From Geminisphaera colitermitum TAV2 (GTDB lineage: Bacteria; Verrucomicrobiota; Verrucomicrobiia; Opitutales; Opitutaceae), in NCBI RefSeq assembly GCF_000171235.2, contig NZ_ABEA03000120.1, positions 1 to 64,000 on the forward strand: a stretch of DNA of 64,000 nucleotides, read 5' to 3'. The position numbers and the translations under genes are program-made. Below, in pieces: positions 17,445 through 27,376 of this stretch; position 1 is the first letter of the stretch; the number at the start of each line of letters is the position of its first letter. The notes below the pieces were generated by a model. That model did not search any database, was not told where the DNA came from, and was given only the letters and a program-made list of their open reading frames with translations.

Positions 17445-18506
17445 ATGAATGAGAACGTCTCATTTTCCACCTCTTCGAAACCGGACAGGCGCGTGACACA
17501 GCAGGATGTGGCGGAGGCTGTCGGGGTGAGCCGTTCGGCGGTGTCGATGGCGTTCAAAAACCATCCGCGCATCTCAACGCAGATGCGGGAGCGCATTCGT
17601 GCAACTGCTGCACAGCTGGGCTACGAGCCGGACCCAATGCTCGCGGCGCTGGCAGCATATCGGAACCGGCGTCGCCCGACAGGGTTTCACGGGACGCTGG
17701 CCTGGTTGGTGAGCAGCAAGGGAGGTTACAGTTGGAACCGGATACGACAGTTCGCGGAGTTTTTCGAGGGTGCGCGGTCGGCGGCACAGCGGCATGGGTT
17801 CCAGTTGGAGGTGTTTGATCTGGCAAAGTCGGGGGGACAGTTGGGGCGGGTGGCGGCAGTGCTGCGGGCGCGCAATGTCATGGGCGTGGCGGTGGCACCA
17901 CAACCGGAGGCGGGCACGGTGCTGACGGATTTCCCTTGGGAGGATTTTTCGGCGGTGGCGCTCGGTTACACGCTGGCGGAGCCGCGCCTGCATGTGGTGG
18001 CGGCGGCGCAGTTTCACGCGGCGGTCGAGTGTCTGCGGCGGTTGCGCGAAACGGGACACAAGCGCATCGGTTTTTTGTTAAGCCGGGAGCATGTGGAGCG
18101 CACGCAGCTCCAGTATCTGGGGGCCTGGATGGCGAGCCAGGAGATGGCCGGGCTGGGGGGGCAGGTGCCGGCGGCGTTGATGGACAAGGATCACAAGCCT
18201 GGTCCGTTTCGGGAATGGATGAAGCGTTACAAGCCGGACGGGATTATCAGTGGCGATTATTTGCCCGGGCATCTGCGGCGGTTGGGGTGGCGGGTGCCGG
18301 AGGATGTAAGTGTGGCGTGTCCGAATCTGGCGAGCGACGGGGGCGCAGTGTCCGGTGTATGGGAAGTGCCCTTCAATAGCGGGGCGGCAGCAGCGGATTT
18401 GCTGGTGTCGTTGATCCATCGTGGCGAGCGTGGTGTCCCGGAGACACCGCAGACGGTGCTCGTCGAGGGGCGCTGGATGGAGGGGAAAACACTGCGGGCC
18501 CGGTGA
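17445..18506 (+). CDS. LacI-family transcriptional regulator
   Basis: The N-terminal helix-turn-helix and hinge helix read 'VTQQDVAEAVGVSRSAVSMAFKNHPRISTQMRERIRATAAQLGYEPDPMLAALA'. A periplasmic-binding-protein-like effector domain follows to residue 350. The PDPMLAALAAYR pattern after the hinge matches the LacI subgroup common in Opitutaceae, which often lies beside PEP-CTERM and polysaccharide genes. It is divergent from the pseudopilin-like gene. A short palindrome covers its first codons. Confidence 0.88.
   Translation: MNENVSFSTSSKPDRRVTQQDVAEAVGVSRSAVSMAFKNHPRISTQMRERIRATAAQLGYEPDPMLAALAAYRNRRRPTGFHGTLAWLVSSKGGYSWNRIRQFAEFFEGARSAAQRHGFQLEVFDLAKSGGQLGRVAAVLRARNVMGVAVAPQPEAGTVLTDFPWEDFSAVALGYTLAEPRLHVVAAAQFHAAVECLRRLRETGHKRIGFLLSREHVERTQLQYLGAWMASQEMAGLGGQVPAALMDKDHKPGPFREWMKRYKPDGIISGDYLPGHLRRLGWRVPEDVSVACPNLASDGGAVSGVWEVPFNSGAAAADLLVSLIHRGERGVPETPQTVLVEGRWMEGKTLRAR
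17448..17464. promoter_or_regulatory. Candidate operator (AATGAGA-N3-TCTCATT)
   Basis: Perfect 7-base inverted arms are separated by ACG at the very start of the LacI coding sequence. Position and symmetry suggest an autoregulatory LacI site, but it has not been matched to a known operator. Confidence 0.4.
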
Positions 18507-18510
18507 GAGA

Positions 18511-18524
18511 GGGGGGGGAGGGGA
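18511..18524. repeat. Short poly-G tract after the LacI gene
   Basis: G8-A-G4 begins 4 bases after the LacI stop, in the gap before the convergent cinA end. Confidence 0.8.
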
Positions 18525-18569
18525 GTGCGACGGGCAAGTCCGTGTCTGGCGGGCGTATCATCGTATCCG

Positions 18570-20000
18570 TTATTCAACCACACCATCGGTTCTCGGCATG
18601 CGAAACGTGCTGGCGCCGCGGCGGGCGCGGAGGAGTTCGCGGCGCAGCCAGTCGATGGCCGCCATCACGGCGCGTTCGCGCACGACATCGGTGCCGCCCG
18701 GGTAGTGCTGTTTTTTCGACCATATGCCGTTGGGAGTGCAGAGACCGATGTAAACAGTGCCTGCGGTTTCGTCCGTCGCAGGATTGCACGGGCCGCCAAA
18801 GCCCGTGATCGCAATGCCGTAGTCAGCGCCGAGTCGCTCGGTCGCGCCCACGGCCATTGCCACGGCCCCTTCGTCGCTCGCGGCACCGTGTTGCATGAGG
18901 AGTTCCTCGGGCACGTCGAGTAGTTGCATTTTGGATTCATGGGAACAGCACAGGCAGCCGCCCGCGAAAAATTTTGCCTTGCCGCACATGTCCATGAACG
19001 ACGCCGACAAGTGTCCGCCTGTCACCGTCTCGGCCACGGCCAGCAACTGTTCCTGTTCGCGCAAGAGGTCGGCAACGACCTTGGCGGGCGTCTCGTGTCC
19101 GAAGCACAAAAAGTCTTCGCCGAGCAGCGTGGCGCATTCCTGCGCGATGGCGTCGAGTTGGTCGAGATTGAATGCGCCCGAGGGTGAGCTGAGGCGAAAA
19201 TCCACCTGCCCGAAATGCGCGCAGTAAGCCACGCTCAGGGCTCCACTGGCGACGCCGTGGCGGTCGAGAATGGGTTGCAGGCGCATCTCCAACGCGGATT
19301 CACCGATGCCCGCGGTGCGCACTTGCACGTAGGCTTCGCGTTGCGCCACGAGTCCGCGTGCGGCGAGGCGCGGCAGGACTTGTTCGATGAACATTGGCTG
19401 CAATTCGTTGGGCGGACCGGGCAGCATGATGAGCACGCGGTGGCGATTGTCGTTCGCGGCGGCGGTAGCAACAGCAGCAGCGGGGGGGGGGGGGGGGGAG
19501 GGGAGGAGTTCGAACCAGAGGCCGGGGGCGGTGCCGTTGGGATTGGGCAGGACTTCGCCGTCGGCGAAACGCCACGCCTGCTTCAAGTTGTTTTCGGTCA
19601 TCTTGCGACCAAGGCGCGCAAACCGGGCCTCGATCGCCTCCACGATGGCGGGCTCGAACACGAGTTTTTGGCCCAACACCTCGGCGATGGCCTCGCGCGT
19701 GCGGTCATCGCACGTGGGGCCGAGTCCGCCGGTTGTGATGACCACGTCGGCGCGCGCCCAGCTTTCGCGAAATTGCGCGGCGATGGTGGCGGCCTCGTCG
19801 GTGATCGTGACGTTGCGTTGCAGGAGCACGCCCCGGCGTCCGAGTTGAGTTCCGATGAAGGTCAGGTGGCCGTTGGCAGTGAGTCCGAGCAGAAGTTCGT
19901 CCCCCAGGGTGAGCAGTTCGTAGCGCGGCGACGCGACGAAGCGGGAGGCGCTGGTGGCATCGGTGGCGGCTGTGGTGGACTGGCCCGGAGGAGGATTCAT
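18570..20000 (-). CDS. cinA: CinA-like protein (competence/damage-inducible; nicotinamide-nucleotide amidase)
   Basis: The N-terminal MoCF-like domain has 'ELLTLGDELLLGLTANGHLTFIGTQLGRRGV' and 'VVITTGGLGPTCDDRTREAIAEVLG', with 'LIMLPGPPNELQPMF'. The C-terminal PncC-like domain has 'VAETVTGGHLSASF', 'GAVAMAVGATERLGADYGIAITGFGGP' and 'GTVYIGLC'. Full CinA fusions hydrolyse ADP-ribose/NMN-type damage products; the name reflects competence in some hosts. In the PncC domain the usual AESCTGG reads AETVTGG and the Ser and Cys are replaced, so the amidase may be weakened. A 17-base C run on the coding strand encodes PPPPP between the two domains and is currently in frame. Confidence 0.88.
   Translation of the reverse strand: MNPPPGQSTTAATDATSASRFVASPRYELLTLGDELLLGLTANGHLTFIGTQLGRRGVLLQRNVTITDEAATIAAQFRESWARADVVITTGGLGPTCDDRTREAIAEVLGQKLVFEPAIVEAIEARFARLGRKMTENNLKQAWRFADGEVLPNPNGTAPGLWFELLPSPPPPPAAAVATAAANDNRHRVLIMLPGPPNELQPMFIEQVLPRLAARGLVAQREAYVQVRTAGIGESALEMRLQPILDRHGVASGALSVAYCAHFGQVDFRLSSPSGAFNLDQLDAIAQECATLLGEDFLCFGHETPAKVVADLLREQEQLLAVAETVTGGHLSASFMDMCGKAKFFAGGCLCCSHESKMQLLDVPEELLMQHGAASDEGAVAMAVGATERLGADYGIAITGFGGPCNPATDETAGTVYIGLCTPNGIWSKKQHYPGGTDVVRERAVMAAIDWLRRELLRARRGASTFRMPRTDGVVE
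19482..19498. repeat. 17-base G/C homopolymer inside cinA
   Basis: The run lies in the linker of CinA (reads PSPPPPPAAA). Any change of length not divisible by three would truncate CinA after its N-terminal domain. Confidence 0.9.
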
Positions 20001-20691
20001 GCGTTAAGGCAGGCGGAAAAGGGCAACGAATTCGCAAAAACATCCCGCTGGCGTCAAGCGCGGCCATCGGGGGCTCTTGCGACGTTGCTCAGAGCTTGCT
20101 GCTGCCTAAATGTGGTTAAGCTGGTCAAAAATGCCAGCCACCGAGCCAGTAAACCTCAAAGAGAAGGTCCGCCACCTGCCCGACAAGCCGGGAGTCTATC
20201 TGATGCGCGACCGCCTCGGACGCATCATCTACGTAGGCAAGGCCAAGAGTTTGAAGAAGCGCGTATCATCCTACTTCATGCCCTCGCGCGCGGCCCGCGA
20301 ACTGCACCCAAAGATCCGCGCGTTGATCCAGTTGATCGCGGATTTCGACACGATTGAGGTCAAGTCCGAGCCCGAAGCGCTGTTGCTCGAAGGCCGGCTC
20401 ATCAAGGAATGGCGTCCCAAATACAACACGGACTTCACGGACGACAAACGCTTCCTGCTTGTGCGCGTCGATCCCATGGAACCCTTGCCCAAGTTTCGCC
20501 TCACGCGTATCCGAAAAGACACTCGCTCGCGTTACTTTGGTCCCTTCGCGCACAGCGGCTTGTTGCGCAAAACTCTCGCGCAAATGCGCCGCCAATTCGG
20601 CATCCTTCTGGGCGACGCCACGCCGCGCCGTCTCGACGACGGACGTTGGCAGCTCTACGACGACGTGCGTCAGGACCTCTACAGCAAGGTC

Positions 20692-20708
20692 GGGGGGGGG
20701 GGGGGGGG
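20692..20708. repeat. 17-base poly-G tract inside uvrC
   Basis: It encodes GGGGG at the start of an Ala/Gly-rich low-complexity insert of about 35 residues between the GIY-YIG and UVR regions. The insert is in frame and has no counterpart in typical UvrC. Confidence 0.9.
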
Positions 20709-21352
20709 CGAGGCGGGAGCGGTGGAAAGAACAGCAGGCGAAGTGGGAACCGCGGGCGGTGCGGGAATGGCGGGAGGAGCGGGAGCGGCGGGAGGCAACG
20801 AAATCACCGAGGCCGACTACCGCGCGCGCGTCGAGGCGGCCTGCGAATTCCTCGACGGCAAATCCCGCGAATGGCTCGCCCAGTTGCGCGAGCAGATGAG
20901 CGCAGCCGCCGCGAAACATGAATTCGAAAAAGCCGCGGAGCTGCGCGACATCGTTTTCGCGCTCGAAGGCACCTTGCAGAAAACGCGCAAATTCGAACGC
21001 AACCACCCCGTCATTGCCACCGACACCGCCGCCATGCGCGCCCTCGGCGAAGCGCTCGGCCTGCCCGCCCCACCGCGCACCTTGGAGTGCTTCGACATCT
21101 CGCACATCAGCGGCACCTTTGTAGTGGCTTCCATGGTACACTTTGCCGACGGACGACCCGACAAAAACAATTACCGTCGATTCCAGATCAAAAGTTTCAT
21201 CGGCAATGACGACTTTCGCGCCATGGAGGAAGTCGTGGGACGCCGTTACCGCCGCCTGCGCGAAGAAGGAAAACCATTTCCCGACCTCATCGTGATCGAT
21301 GGCGGACGCGGCCAGATCGCCGCCGCGCTCAAGGCCTTTGCCATCATCGATG

Positions 21353-21366
21353 CCCCCCCCCCCCCC
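21353..21366. repeat. 14-base poly-C tract at the uvrC frameshift
   Basis: Fourteen C between FAIIDA and LIGLAKKHE. One more C would rejoin the two uvrC frames. Confidence 0.9.
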
Positions 21367-21912
21367 TCATCGGATTGGCCAAAAAACACGAGACGATCAT
21401 TTTCCCCGACGAACGCGCCCCGCTCAATCTCCCCCTTACGCATCCCGCACTCAGCCTCCTGCAACGCTTGCGCGACGAAGCGCATCGTTTTGCCAACACC
21501 TACAACGCCGACCTGCGTTCCCGCAAAATCCGCGAGAGCGTGCTCGACGATTTTGACGGCTTGGGCGAAGTGCGCCGCGCCGCGCTCCTTGCGCACTTTG
21601 GCGACATCGACCGCCTCCGCGCCGCCACCGAAGCACAGATCCGCGAGGTCTCCGGTTTTGGTCCCAAACTCGCCGCCGAACTCCACGCCTGGCTCCACCA
21701 CGCAGATGAATCCCGGCGTCTACAGTTCGAAGGCGACGGTCGTGATGCGTGAGATATCATGTTTCATGAGACCTTCTTGAGCGTGTGGTAATGGGGTGCA
21801 GAGATGATAGAAAAACGGGCATGCACGTGGAGTCGAGAAGTCGGACATCGGTGAAAATAATGATTTGTGCTCCGATGATGTTTGGGCAGCATCCTGATAA
21901 ACCTCCCATACA

Positions 21913-22650
21913 ATGAGAAAACCCCTCGTATTCATCCTCCTGTGTTTGGCCCCACTCAACATACCGGCAACTGATCCGGTTTCTACATCCGTTTCCAGCG
22001 CGGAAAACCCAGCCGCCGTGCCGGTCGCTCAAGCCAAAACCAATATTGAGGGAGCATTTGGACTAAAGCTTGGAGATGTGTTCGATGAAAAAATGGTGAA
22101 GGAAATAGCAATTTTGCAGGTTAAAGGACGCGATGGGAATACCGCAACACTGGCACGTTCAGGTAAGAAAATGGATACAGGAGGATTATCGTATTATGTG
22201 GTGCCTCCTTATCCCAATTCTTTATTTGGGGGTTATTGCGTGATCGTCACCCCGACGACCAAACGCATTTTCAGGATTTATGCGACTATGGTTGAACAAG
22301 CCGGACAATGGAATGGTGGAGCGCGGACGGAAGCAGAGGAACGGGCTGCAAAAGAAAGCATCGCTGAGAAAAACCTAAGCGAGTTAAGGGAAATTCTGAT
22401 ACAAAAATATTGGAGTAACCCGGATGCTCCAGAACCTACTTTGCAAGGAATCGACGCTCGATACGCTGAGAAAATACGCATGTGGAGGAGACGTGCCCCA
22501 TTGATAAATCAGGGCGACAGACAGATCATCTTTTCGGATACTATTATTCAGTATGTTGACTACGCATTGGAAGCGGAGGCTGCCAAGGAGAGCCAAACAG
22601 AGTTGGAAACCAAATTGATTCGTCCGCCGATCGATACCACCGGGCTTTGA
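21913..22650 (+). CDS. Hypothetical exported protein
   Basis: The 245-residue protein has a short signal peptide (MRKPLVFILLCLAPLNIPA). A Lys/Glu-rich body has no motif I recognise. Around residues 45-115 there is a 'GAFGLKLGDVF...PYPNSLFGGYCVIVTPTTKRIFRIYA' stretch, reminiscent of small periplasmic proteins with a beta-sheet core. Its base composition is visibly more A/T-rich than the flanking uvrC and LacI genes, so it may be a later acquisition. It stands alone, with no operon partner. Confidence 0.65.
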   Translation: MRKPLVFILLCLAPLNIPATDPVSTSVSSAENPAAVPVAQAKTNIEGAFGLKLGDVFDEKMVKEIAILQVKGRDGNTATLARSGKKMDTGGLSYYVVPPYPNSLFGGYCVIVTPTTKRIFRIYATMVEQAGQWNGGARTEAEERAAKESIAEKNLSELREILIQKYWSNPDAPEPTLQGIDARYAEKIRMWRRRAPLINQGDRQIIFSDTIIQYVDYALEAEAAKESQTELETKLIRPPIDTTGL

Positions 22651-22705
22651 TTGGGTGAACTCTTCACGCTGAGGTTACAGGAACTGCATTTACTTGATGT
22701 TGAAA

Positions 22706-23755
22706 TTAGCGTGCGTCCGCCCGCGCCGTCTCCCCCTCGCGCCATGACGCGCTGATCAACGTTGCTCGCGGGAATGCCGGCACGCCCGACTCGCGCCCAT
22801 GCATCATGCCCACGAGCATATCTACTGCCGCCGCGCCGGTGAGATCGTTGTGCTGATCCATGCCCGCCCAATCCAACGTGCCGCGCCGCCGCTCCAACTG
22901 CACGAGACCGATGTCGCCCGGCGCACTTACACCGAGATCCGTGAGCCACTCGCGCACACGCCGATTGAGCGTGAGAATCGCGTCGGGACGCGCCCGGCGA
23001 AACCAGTTCACAAACAAACTCCGCTCCGACCGCGTCGCCTGCACCTCATAAAAACCCTCCACCCGACGCGCCGCTGGCAACGCCTGTTGCCCCACCCACA
23101 TCCCCGCGCTGAAACGCCGCTCCACCATCCGGTCGATATGACCATCCACGACCAGCGCCGGACGTCGGTAGCCGAGACGCAACACCTGCTCCATCGCCTC
23201 CACCACCAACGCGTGGTGATCCACGCAACAAAACGACAACGTTGGCCCGCGAGTCCGCACACCCGTCACCACGCACGGATACCGCGCCCACAAACCTGCG
23301 AAACGCTCAGGCAACACATTCCCGTGCATCAACCCCGTGACGACTGCGCCACGAATCCCCCGCGCCTGAAAAATGCGATGCAAGCGCTCCCCATTCAACT
23401 CCGGATCGTGCAACCAGAACTCATCGAACTTGTATCCAAGAAAAGACGACCGCTCACGACACCCCGCAACATAAACCGGAATGGTCGGATGACGCTCAAA
23501 CGCCCGCGCATCCTCGTTGGCATTGATGAGCGCGAGCGTCCGCCGAAACGCCGGAGCGCGCTCCTTGCGCAACTCGCTCATCAACTCCGCCAGCACCGGA
23601 TTGCGCGCGTAACCAAGCTGCGTCGCCACATTTTCGATACGCCTGCGCGTCGCCGCCGGGATCTGTGGATCACCGCGCAACGCCAGCGACACGGCGTTTT
23701 TTGAAACACCCGCCGCCGTCGCCACCGCAGCCATTGTTACACGTTTCGCAACCAT
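22706..23755 (-). CDS. LacI-family transcriptional regulator, divergent from araBAD
   Basis: The N-terminal DNA-binding domain is clear (VTMAAVATAAGVSKNAVSLALRGDPQIPAATRRRIENVATQLGYARNPVLAELM). The effector domain follows ('DFWLHDPELNGERLHRIFQARGIRGAVV'-like region, 'PDAILTLNRRVREWLTDLGV', 'HNDLTGAAAVDMLVGMMHG'). It is divergent from the arabinose genes and is the obvious candidate for their regulator. This would be a LacI-type control rather than the AraC control of enterobacteria. A perfect palindrome lies 26 bases upstream of its start. Confidence 0.88.
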   Translation of the reverse strand: MVAKRVTMAAVATAAGVSKNAVSLALRGDPQIPAATRRRIENVATQLGYARNPVLAELMSELRKERAPAFRRTLALINANEDARAFERHPTIPVYVAGCRERSSFLGYKFDEFWLHDPELNGERLHRIFQARGIRGAVVTGLMHGNVLPERFAGLWARYPCVVTGVRTRGPTLSFCCVDHHALVVEAMEQVLRLGYRRPALVVDGHIDRMVERRFSAGMWVGQQALPAARRVEGFYEVQATRSERSLFVNWFRRARPDAILTLNRRVREWLTDLGVSAPGDIGLVQLERRRGTLDWAGMDQHNDLTGAAAVDMLVGMMHGRESGVPAFPRATLISASWREGETARADAR

Positions 23756-23780
23756 TTCGGAGCAGATTGGCGACCGATTA

Positions 23781-23793
23781 CTTGACGGTCAAG
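23781..23793. promoter_or_regulatory. Candidate LacI operator (CTTGAC-G-GTCAAG)
   Basis: A perfect 13-base odd palindrome sits in the LacI-araB divergent interval, and its TTGACG half also resembles a -35 element. Position favours an operator for the LacI protein. Confidence 0.45.
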
Positions 23794-23839
23794 AAACGCC
23801 ATCATTTACCCCGCCGCCCCATCCTCCAAGACAGGTCAC

Positions 23840-24008
23840 ACAGAGGACACAGAGAAGGAACAGAGGACAGCGAGGTCATAACGACCTCCACGCCTCGCCC
23901 GCCTGATTTTGTATCCAAATAAAAACTATAAAACCACACCTTGCGATGAACCCTTCATCCAGCCGGACGGTCCTCCTCCAACTCTGTGCCTTCTCTGTGT
24001 GCTCCGTG
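23840..24008. repeat. Inverted repeat of CACAGAGGACACAGAG type
   Basis: Arms of 20 bases (CACAGAGGACACAGAGAAGG and its complement, two mismatches) are 129 bases apart and fill most of the leader upstream of araB. Such arms are a widespread dispersed repeat in large bacterial genomes. No gene is seen between them. Confidence 0.75.
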
Positions 24009-24024
24009 TAACCCAAATAACATC

Positions 24025-25740
24025 ATGTTCACCATCGGCATTGATTACGGCACCAACTCAGTCCGCGCGATTGTTGTGCGTTGCTCCGACGGAGCAGAAC
24101 TCGGCTCCAGCGTCTTCAATTATCCTTCTGGCACCCAAGGCGTGCTCCTCGACCCGCGTAACCACAACCTCGCCCGCCAACATCCCGGCGACTACCTCCT
24201 TGGCCTCCAAAAAACCGTTCGCAGCGCACTCGCCGCCGCCGCTGCGTTCTCACGAAGCACCGGCTTCGACGCCCGCAAAATCATCGGCATCGGCGTGGAC
24301 GCCACCGGCTCCAGCCCGCTCCCCGTTGACAACAAAAACGTTGCCCTCGGAATGTATCCAAAACACCGCGACAACCTGGCCGCCCAATGCTGGCTCTGGA
24401 AAGACCACACCGCCCACCGCGAAGCCGCCCTCATCACGACCACCGCCGCTGAACACCGACCGCACTATATCGCCAAATGCGGCAACACTTACTCCTCCGA
24501 ATGGTTTTGGGCCAAAATCTGGCATTGCCTCAACACCGCCCCCAAAATCTTTTCCGCTGCCCATTCCTGGGTCGAACTCACCGACTGGATACCCTCCGTC
24601 CTCGCTGGCGTGCGCGACCCTGCCGCTATCAAACGCGGCATCTGCTGCGCCGGACACAAAGCCCTTTACGCCGTCGACTGGGGCGGCCTCCCCGACAAGG
24701 AATTTCTGCGCCTCCTCGACCCGCGCCTCGCCGACCTGCGCGACCGCCTCTACACCACCGCGCACGGCGCCACCACCGCAGCCGGAGCGCTTTGCCCCGA
24801 ATGGGCAAAAAAACTCGGACTTCCCGCAGGCATTCCCATCGCCATCGGCGAAATGGACGTCCACTACGGCGCCATTGGCAGCGGCATCGCCGAGGGCGCG
24901 CTAGTCAAAGTCATCGGCACCTCCACCTGCGACTGTGCTGTAATTTCCACTACAAAAAAAGTCGCCGACATTCCCGGCATTTGCGGCATCGTCAACGGCG
25001 CCATTCTCCCCGGCTATTACGGCATCGAGGCAGGTCAGTCCGCCGTCGGTGACATCTTTAAGTGGTGGGTCGAAACCGTCTGTCAGGGCGATTCCAAACT
25101 CCACCGCGCCCTCGCCGCCGAAGTCGCCGCTCAAGGCCCCGGCCAGAGCGGACTCCTCGCCCTCGATTGGAACAACGGCAACCGCACCATCCTCGTTGAC
25201 CAACGCCTCACCGGACTACTCCTCGGCCAGACGCTTCACACCACTCGCGCCGAGATTTACCGCGCGCTCATCGAAGCGACCGCCTTTGGCGCACGCGCCA
25301 TCATCGAACGCATCCGCGAACACGGCGTGCCCACCACCCGTTGCATCTGCGCCGGAGGCATCGCCGAAAAAGACCCGATGCTCATGCAAATTTATGCCGA
25401 CGTTCTCGGCCTGCCGATGCACATCGCCGGTTCCGCGCAAGCCTGCGCCCTTGGCGGTGCCGTCAGTGCCGCCGTCCTCGCCGGGGCGCACAAGGACTTC
25501 GCCACCGCGCAACGCAAAATGACGCGCCTCAAAAAAACCGTTTACCGCCCGCGCGCCACCACCCGCCACACCTACGACAAACTCTATTCACTGTATCGGA
25601 AACTCCACGACGCCTTTGGCGGACTCAACAAATCCGCCGACCTCTCAACCATCATGAAAGACCTCCTCGCCATCAAAGAGTGGCGCGGGCGTCCCGCCCG
25701 CTCCGAACGCTACTCACTACCCGCTACTTCTCTCCCATGA
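24025..25740 (+). CDS. araB: L-ribulokinase
   Basis: The FGGY-family kinase phosphorylates L-ribulose. The N-terminal ATPase-fold motif '[22 protein letters not shown]', the AraB-type '[24 protein letters not shown]' and the C-terminal '[19 protein letters not shown]'-like and '[25 protein letters not shown]' blocks are present. It is about 571 residues, near the usual 560. MFTIGIDYG was chosen as the start. The last 20 or so codons ([20 protein letters not shown]) are encoded by a REP palindrome, and the stop overlaps the araA start in ATGA. A repeat insertion therefore seems to have replaced the native C terminus while keeping translational coupling. Confidence 0.96.
   Translation: MFTIGIDYGTNSVRAIVVRCSDGAELGSSVFNYPSGTQGVLLDPRNHNLARQHPGDYLLGLQKTVRSALAAAAAFSRSTGFDARKIIGIGVDATGSSPLPVDNKNVALGMYPKHRDNLAAQCWLWKDHTAHREAALITTTAAEHRPHYIAKCGNTYSSEWFWAKIWHCLNTAPKIFSAAHSWVELTDWIPSVLAGVRDPAAIKRGICCAGHKALYAVDWGGLPDKEFLRLLDPRLADLRDRLYTTAHGATTAAGALCPEWAKKLGLPAGIPIAIGEMDVHYGAIGSGIAEGALVKVIGTSTCDCAVISTTKKVADIPGICGIVNGAILPGYYGIEAGQSAVGDIFKWWVETVCQGDSKLHRALAAEVAAQGPGQSGLLALDWNNGNRTILVDQRLTGLLLGQTLHTTRAEIYRALIEATAFGARAIIERIREHGVPTTRCICAGGIAEKDPMLMQIYADVLGLPMHIAGSAQACALGGAVSAAVLAGAHKDFATAQRKMTRLKKTVYRPRATTRHTYDKLYSLYRKLHDAFGGLNKSADLSTIMKDLLAIKEWRGRPARSERYSLPATSLP
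25680..25701. repeat. REP-like palindrome inside the 3' end of araB
   Basis: GTGGCGCGGGCGTCCCGCCCGC shares the core of the repeat upstream of xylA. It is translated as part of AraB. Confidence 0.85.
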
Positions 25741-27263
25741 AACACCTCGCCACGCCTGAAATCTGGTTCATCTGCGGATCGCAGCACCTCTACGGACCCG
25801 GCCCGCTCAAACAAGTTGCCGCCAACGCCGCCGAAGTTGCCGGAGCGCTTGGCTCCTCCCCGCGCATCAACGGCGCGCGCATCATTTACAAAGCGCTCCT
25901 CACCACGCCCGACGAAATCACCCGACTCATGCTCGAAGCCAGTGCAGCCGAAAACTGCGCCGGCCTCATCCTCTGGATGCACACCTTCTCGCCATCCAAA
26001 ATGTGGATACGCGGACTCACCGCGCTTTCGTCAACAAAACCCATTCTCCACCTGCACACCCAATTCAACCGCGACCTGCCCTGGGCCACGATTGACATGG
26101 ACTTCATGAACCTCAACCAAGCCGCGCACGGCGACCGCGAAGCCGGGTTCATTCACACGCGCCTCCGCCTTGGCCGCAAAGTTGTCGTCGGACACTGGAG
26201 CGACCCCGAAGTGCAGGACCGCATCGACGCGTGGACGCGCAGCGCCCGCGCCTGGCACGACTGGCAGGGCGCACGCTTCATCCGTTTCGACGACAACATG
26301 CGCCAAGTCGCCGTCACCGAAGGCGACAAAGTTGCTGCCGAAATACGCTTCGGTTTTGCCGTCAACAATCACGGCATCGGCGACCTCGTTGCGCACGTTG
26401 ATGCTGTATCCGAAAAAGCGATCACCGCGCTCGTCGCCCGTTACGCCGACGACTACGCACTCGCTCCCACCCTGAATAAACGCGGCGCACGCCACTCCTC
26501 GCTGCGCGACGGTGCCCGCATCGAACTCGGACTACGCTCCTTCCTCGACGAAACCGGCGCCAAGGGATTCACAACCAACTTCGAAGTTCTCCACGGACTC
26601 AAACAACTCCCCGGCCTCGCCGTGCAACGCCTCATGGCCGACGGCTACGGTTTCGCAGGCGAAGGCGATTGGAAGACCGCCGCGCTCGTTCGCGCCATGA
26701 AAGTCATCGGCCACGGACTCCCCGGCGGCACGTCCTTCATGGAAGATTACACCTATCACCTCGACCCAAAGAACCCGCTCGTCCTCGGCTCCCACATGCT
26801 CGAAATCTGCCCGAGCATTGCCGCGCGCGGAGCGAAACCCGCGCTCGAAGTTCATCCCCTCGGCATCGGCGGCAAGGACGATCCTGTGCGCCTCGTGTTC
26901 AACGCCGCTGCGGGTGACGCGCTCAACGCCTCGCTCATCGACCTCGGCAACCACTTCCGCCTCATCGTCAACGAAGTCACTGCGATCAAACCGCCCAAAC
27001 CCCTGCCCAAACTTCCCGTTGCCCGCGCCGTTTGGAAATGCCTCCCCGATTTCAAGACCGCCTGTGCCGCCTGGATACACGCCGGCGGCGCGCATCACAC
27101 CGGCTTCAGTTACTCGGTGAAAACCGAACACCTCGAAGACCTCGCCGACCTCGCAGGCATCGAACTCGTGGTCATCGACCGCGACACGCGCCTGCGTGAA
27201 TTCAAAAATCAACTACGCCAGAACGATCTCTACTACACCCTCGCCCAAGGCCTGCGAAACTAG
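25737..27263 (+). CDS. araA: L-arabinose isomerase
   Basis: The enzyme interconverts L-arabinose and L-ribulose. '[21 protein letters not shown]' is the araA N-terminal signature. '[16 protein letters not shown]', 'THFNRDLPW-like [31 protein letters not shown]', and the Mn2+-site region '[38 protein letters not shown]' with 'FMEDYTYHL' and '[18 protein letters not shown]' follow. The length of 508 residues is typical. ATG overlaps the araB stop by 4 bases; the much longer ORF in the track begins inside araB and is not used. Confidence 0.97.
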   Translation: MKHLATPEIWFICGSQHLYGPGPLKQVAANAAEVAGALGSSPRINGARIIYKALLTTPDEITRLMLEASAAENCAGLILWMHTFSPSKMWIRGLTALSSTKPILHLHTQFNRDLPWATIDMDFMNLNQAAHGDREAGFIHTRLRLGRKVVVGHWSDPEVQDRIDAWTRSARAWHDWQGARFIRFDDNMRQVAVTEGDKVAAEIRFGFAVNNHGIGDLVAHVDAVSEKAITALVARYADDYALAPTLNKRGARHSSLRDGARIELGLRSFLDETGAKGFTTNFEVLHGLKQLPGLAVQRLMADGYGFAGEGDWKTAALVRAMKVIGHGLPGGTSFMEDYTYHLDPKNPLVLGSHMLEICPSIAARGAKPALEVHPLGIGGKDDPVRLVFNAAAGDALNASLIDLGNHFRLIVNEVTAIKPPKPLPKLPVARAVWKCLPDFKTACAAWIHAGGAHHTGFSYSVKTEHLEDLADLAGIELVVIDRDTRLREFKNQLRQNDLYYTLAQGLRN

Positions 27264-27292
27264 GGCATTTTAAAAGAAACCTGTCGAAACTT

Positions 27293-27374
27293 GTAGGGGC
27301 TTCGCTTGCGAAGCCCGCGTTTGTCGAACGAAGCCCATTTGCCAATTCGCGGGCTTCGCAAGCGAAGCCCCTAC
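27293..27374. repeat. REP-like inverted repeat between araA and araD
   Basis: Perfect 27-base arms (GTAGGGGCTTCGCTTGCGAA... and complement) form a long hairpin in the araA-araD gap, directly followed by a C14 run. It may attenuate or stabilise the message between the two genes. Confidence 0.9.
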
Positions 27375-27376
27375 GT

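Larger units (their letters stand above)
20131..21752 (+). pseudogene. uvrC: UvrC excinuclease subunit, frameshifted at a C14 tract
   Basis: UvrC makes the dual incision in nucleotide-excision repair. Visible in order: GIY-YIG nuclease (GVYLMRDRLGRIIYVGKAKSLKKRVSSYF), UVR motif (AKHEFEKAAELRDIVFALE), RNase-H-like nuclease (LECFDISHISGTFVVASMV, DLIVIDGGRGQ). Then, in another frame, the rest of that domain with its catalytic His (LRDEAHRFA) and the helix-hairpin-helix end (VSGFGPKLAAELHAWL). The switch falls exactly at 14 consecutive C. With 15 (or 12) C the reading would continue through LIGLAKKHETIIFP to give about 540 residues. Read as given, the protein loses its active 5' incision domain. 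It may be a real mutation, a phase-variable state or a homopolymer sequencing error. A G17 run in an unusual Gly/Ala-rich insert upstream is in frame. Confidence 0.88.

Noticed and set aside
25341-25740. The 5' extension of the araA ORF in the track
   Set aside because: It lies wholly inside araB in another frame; the AraA signature begins at the ATG that overlaps the araB stop.
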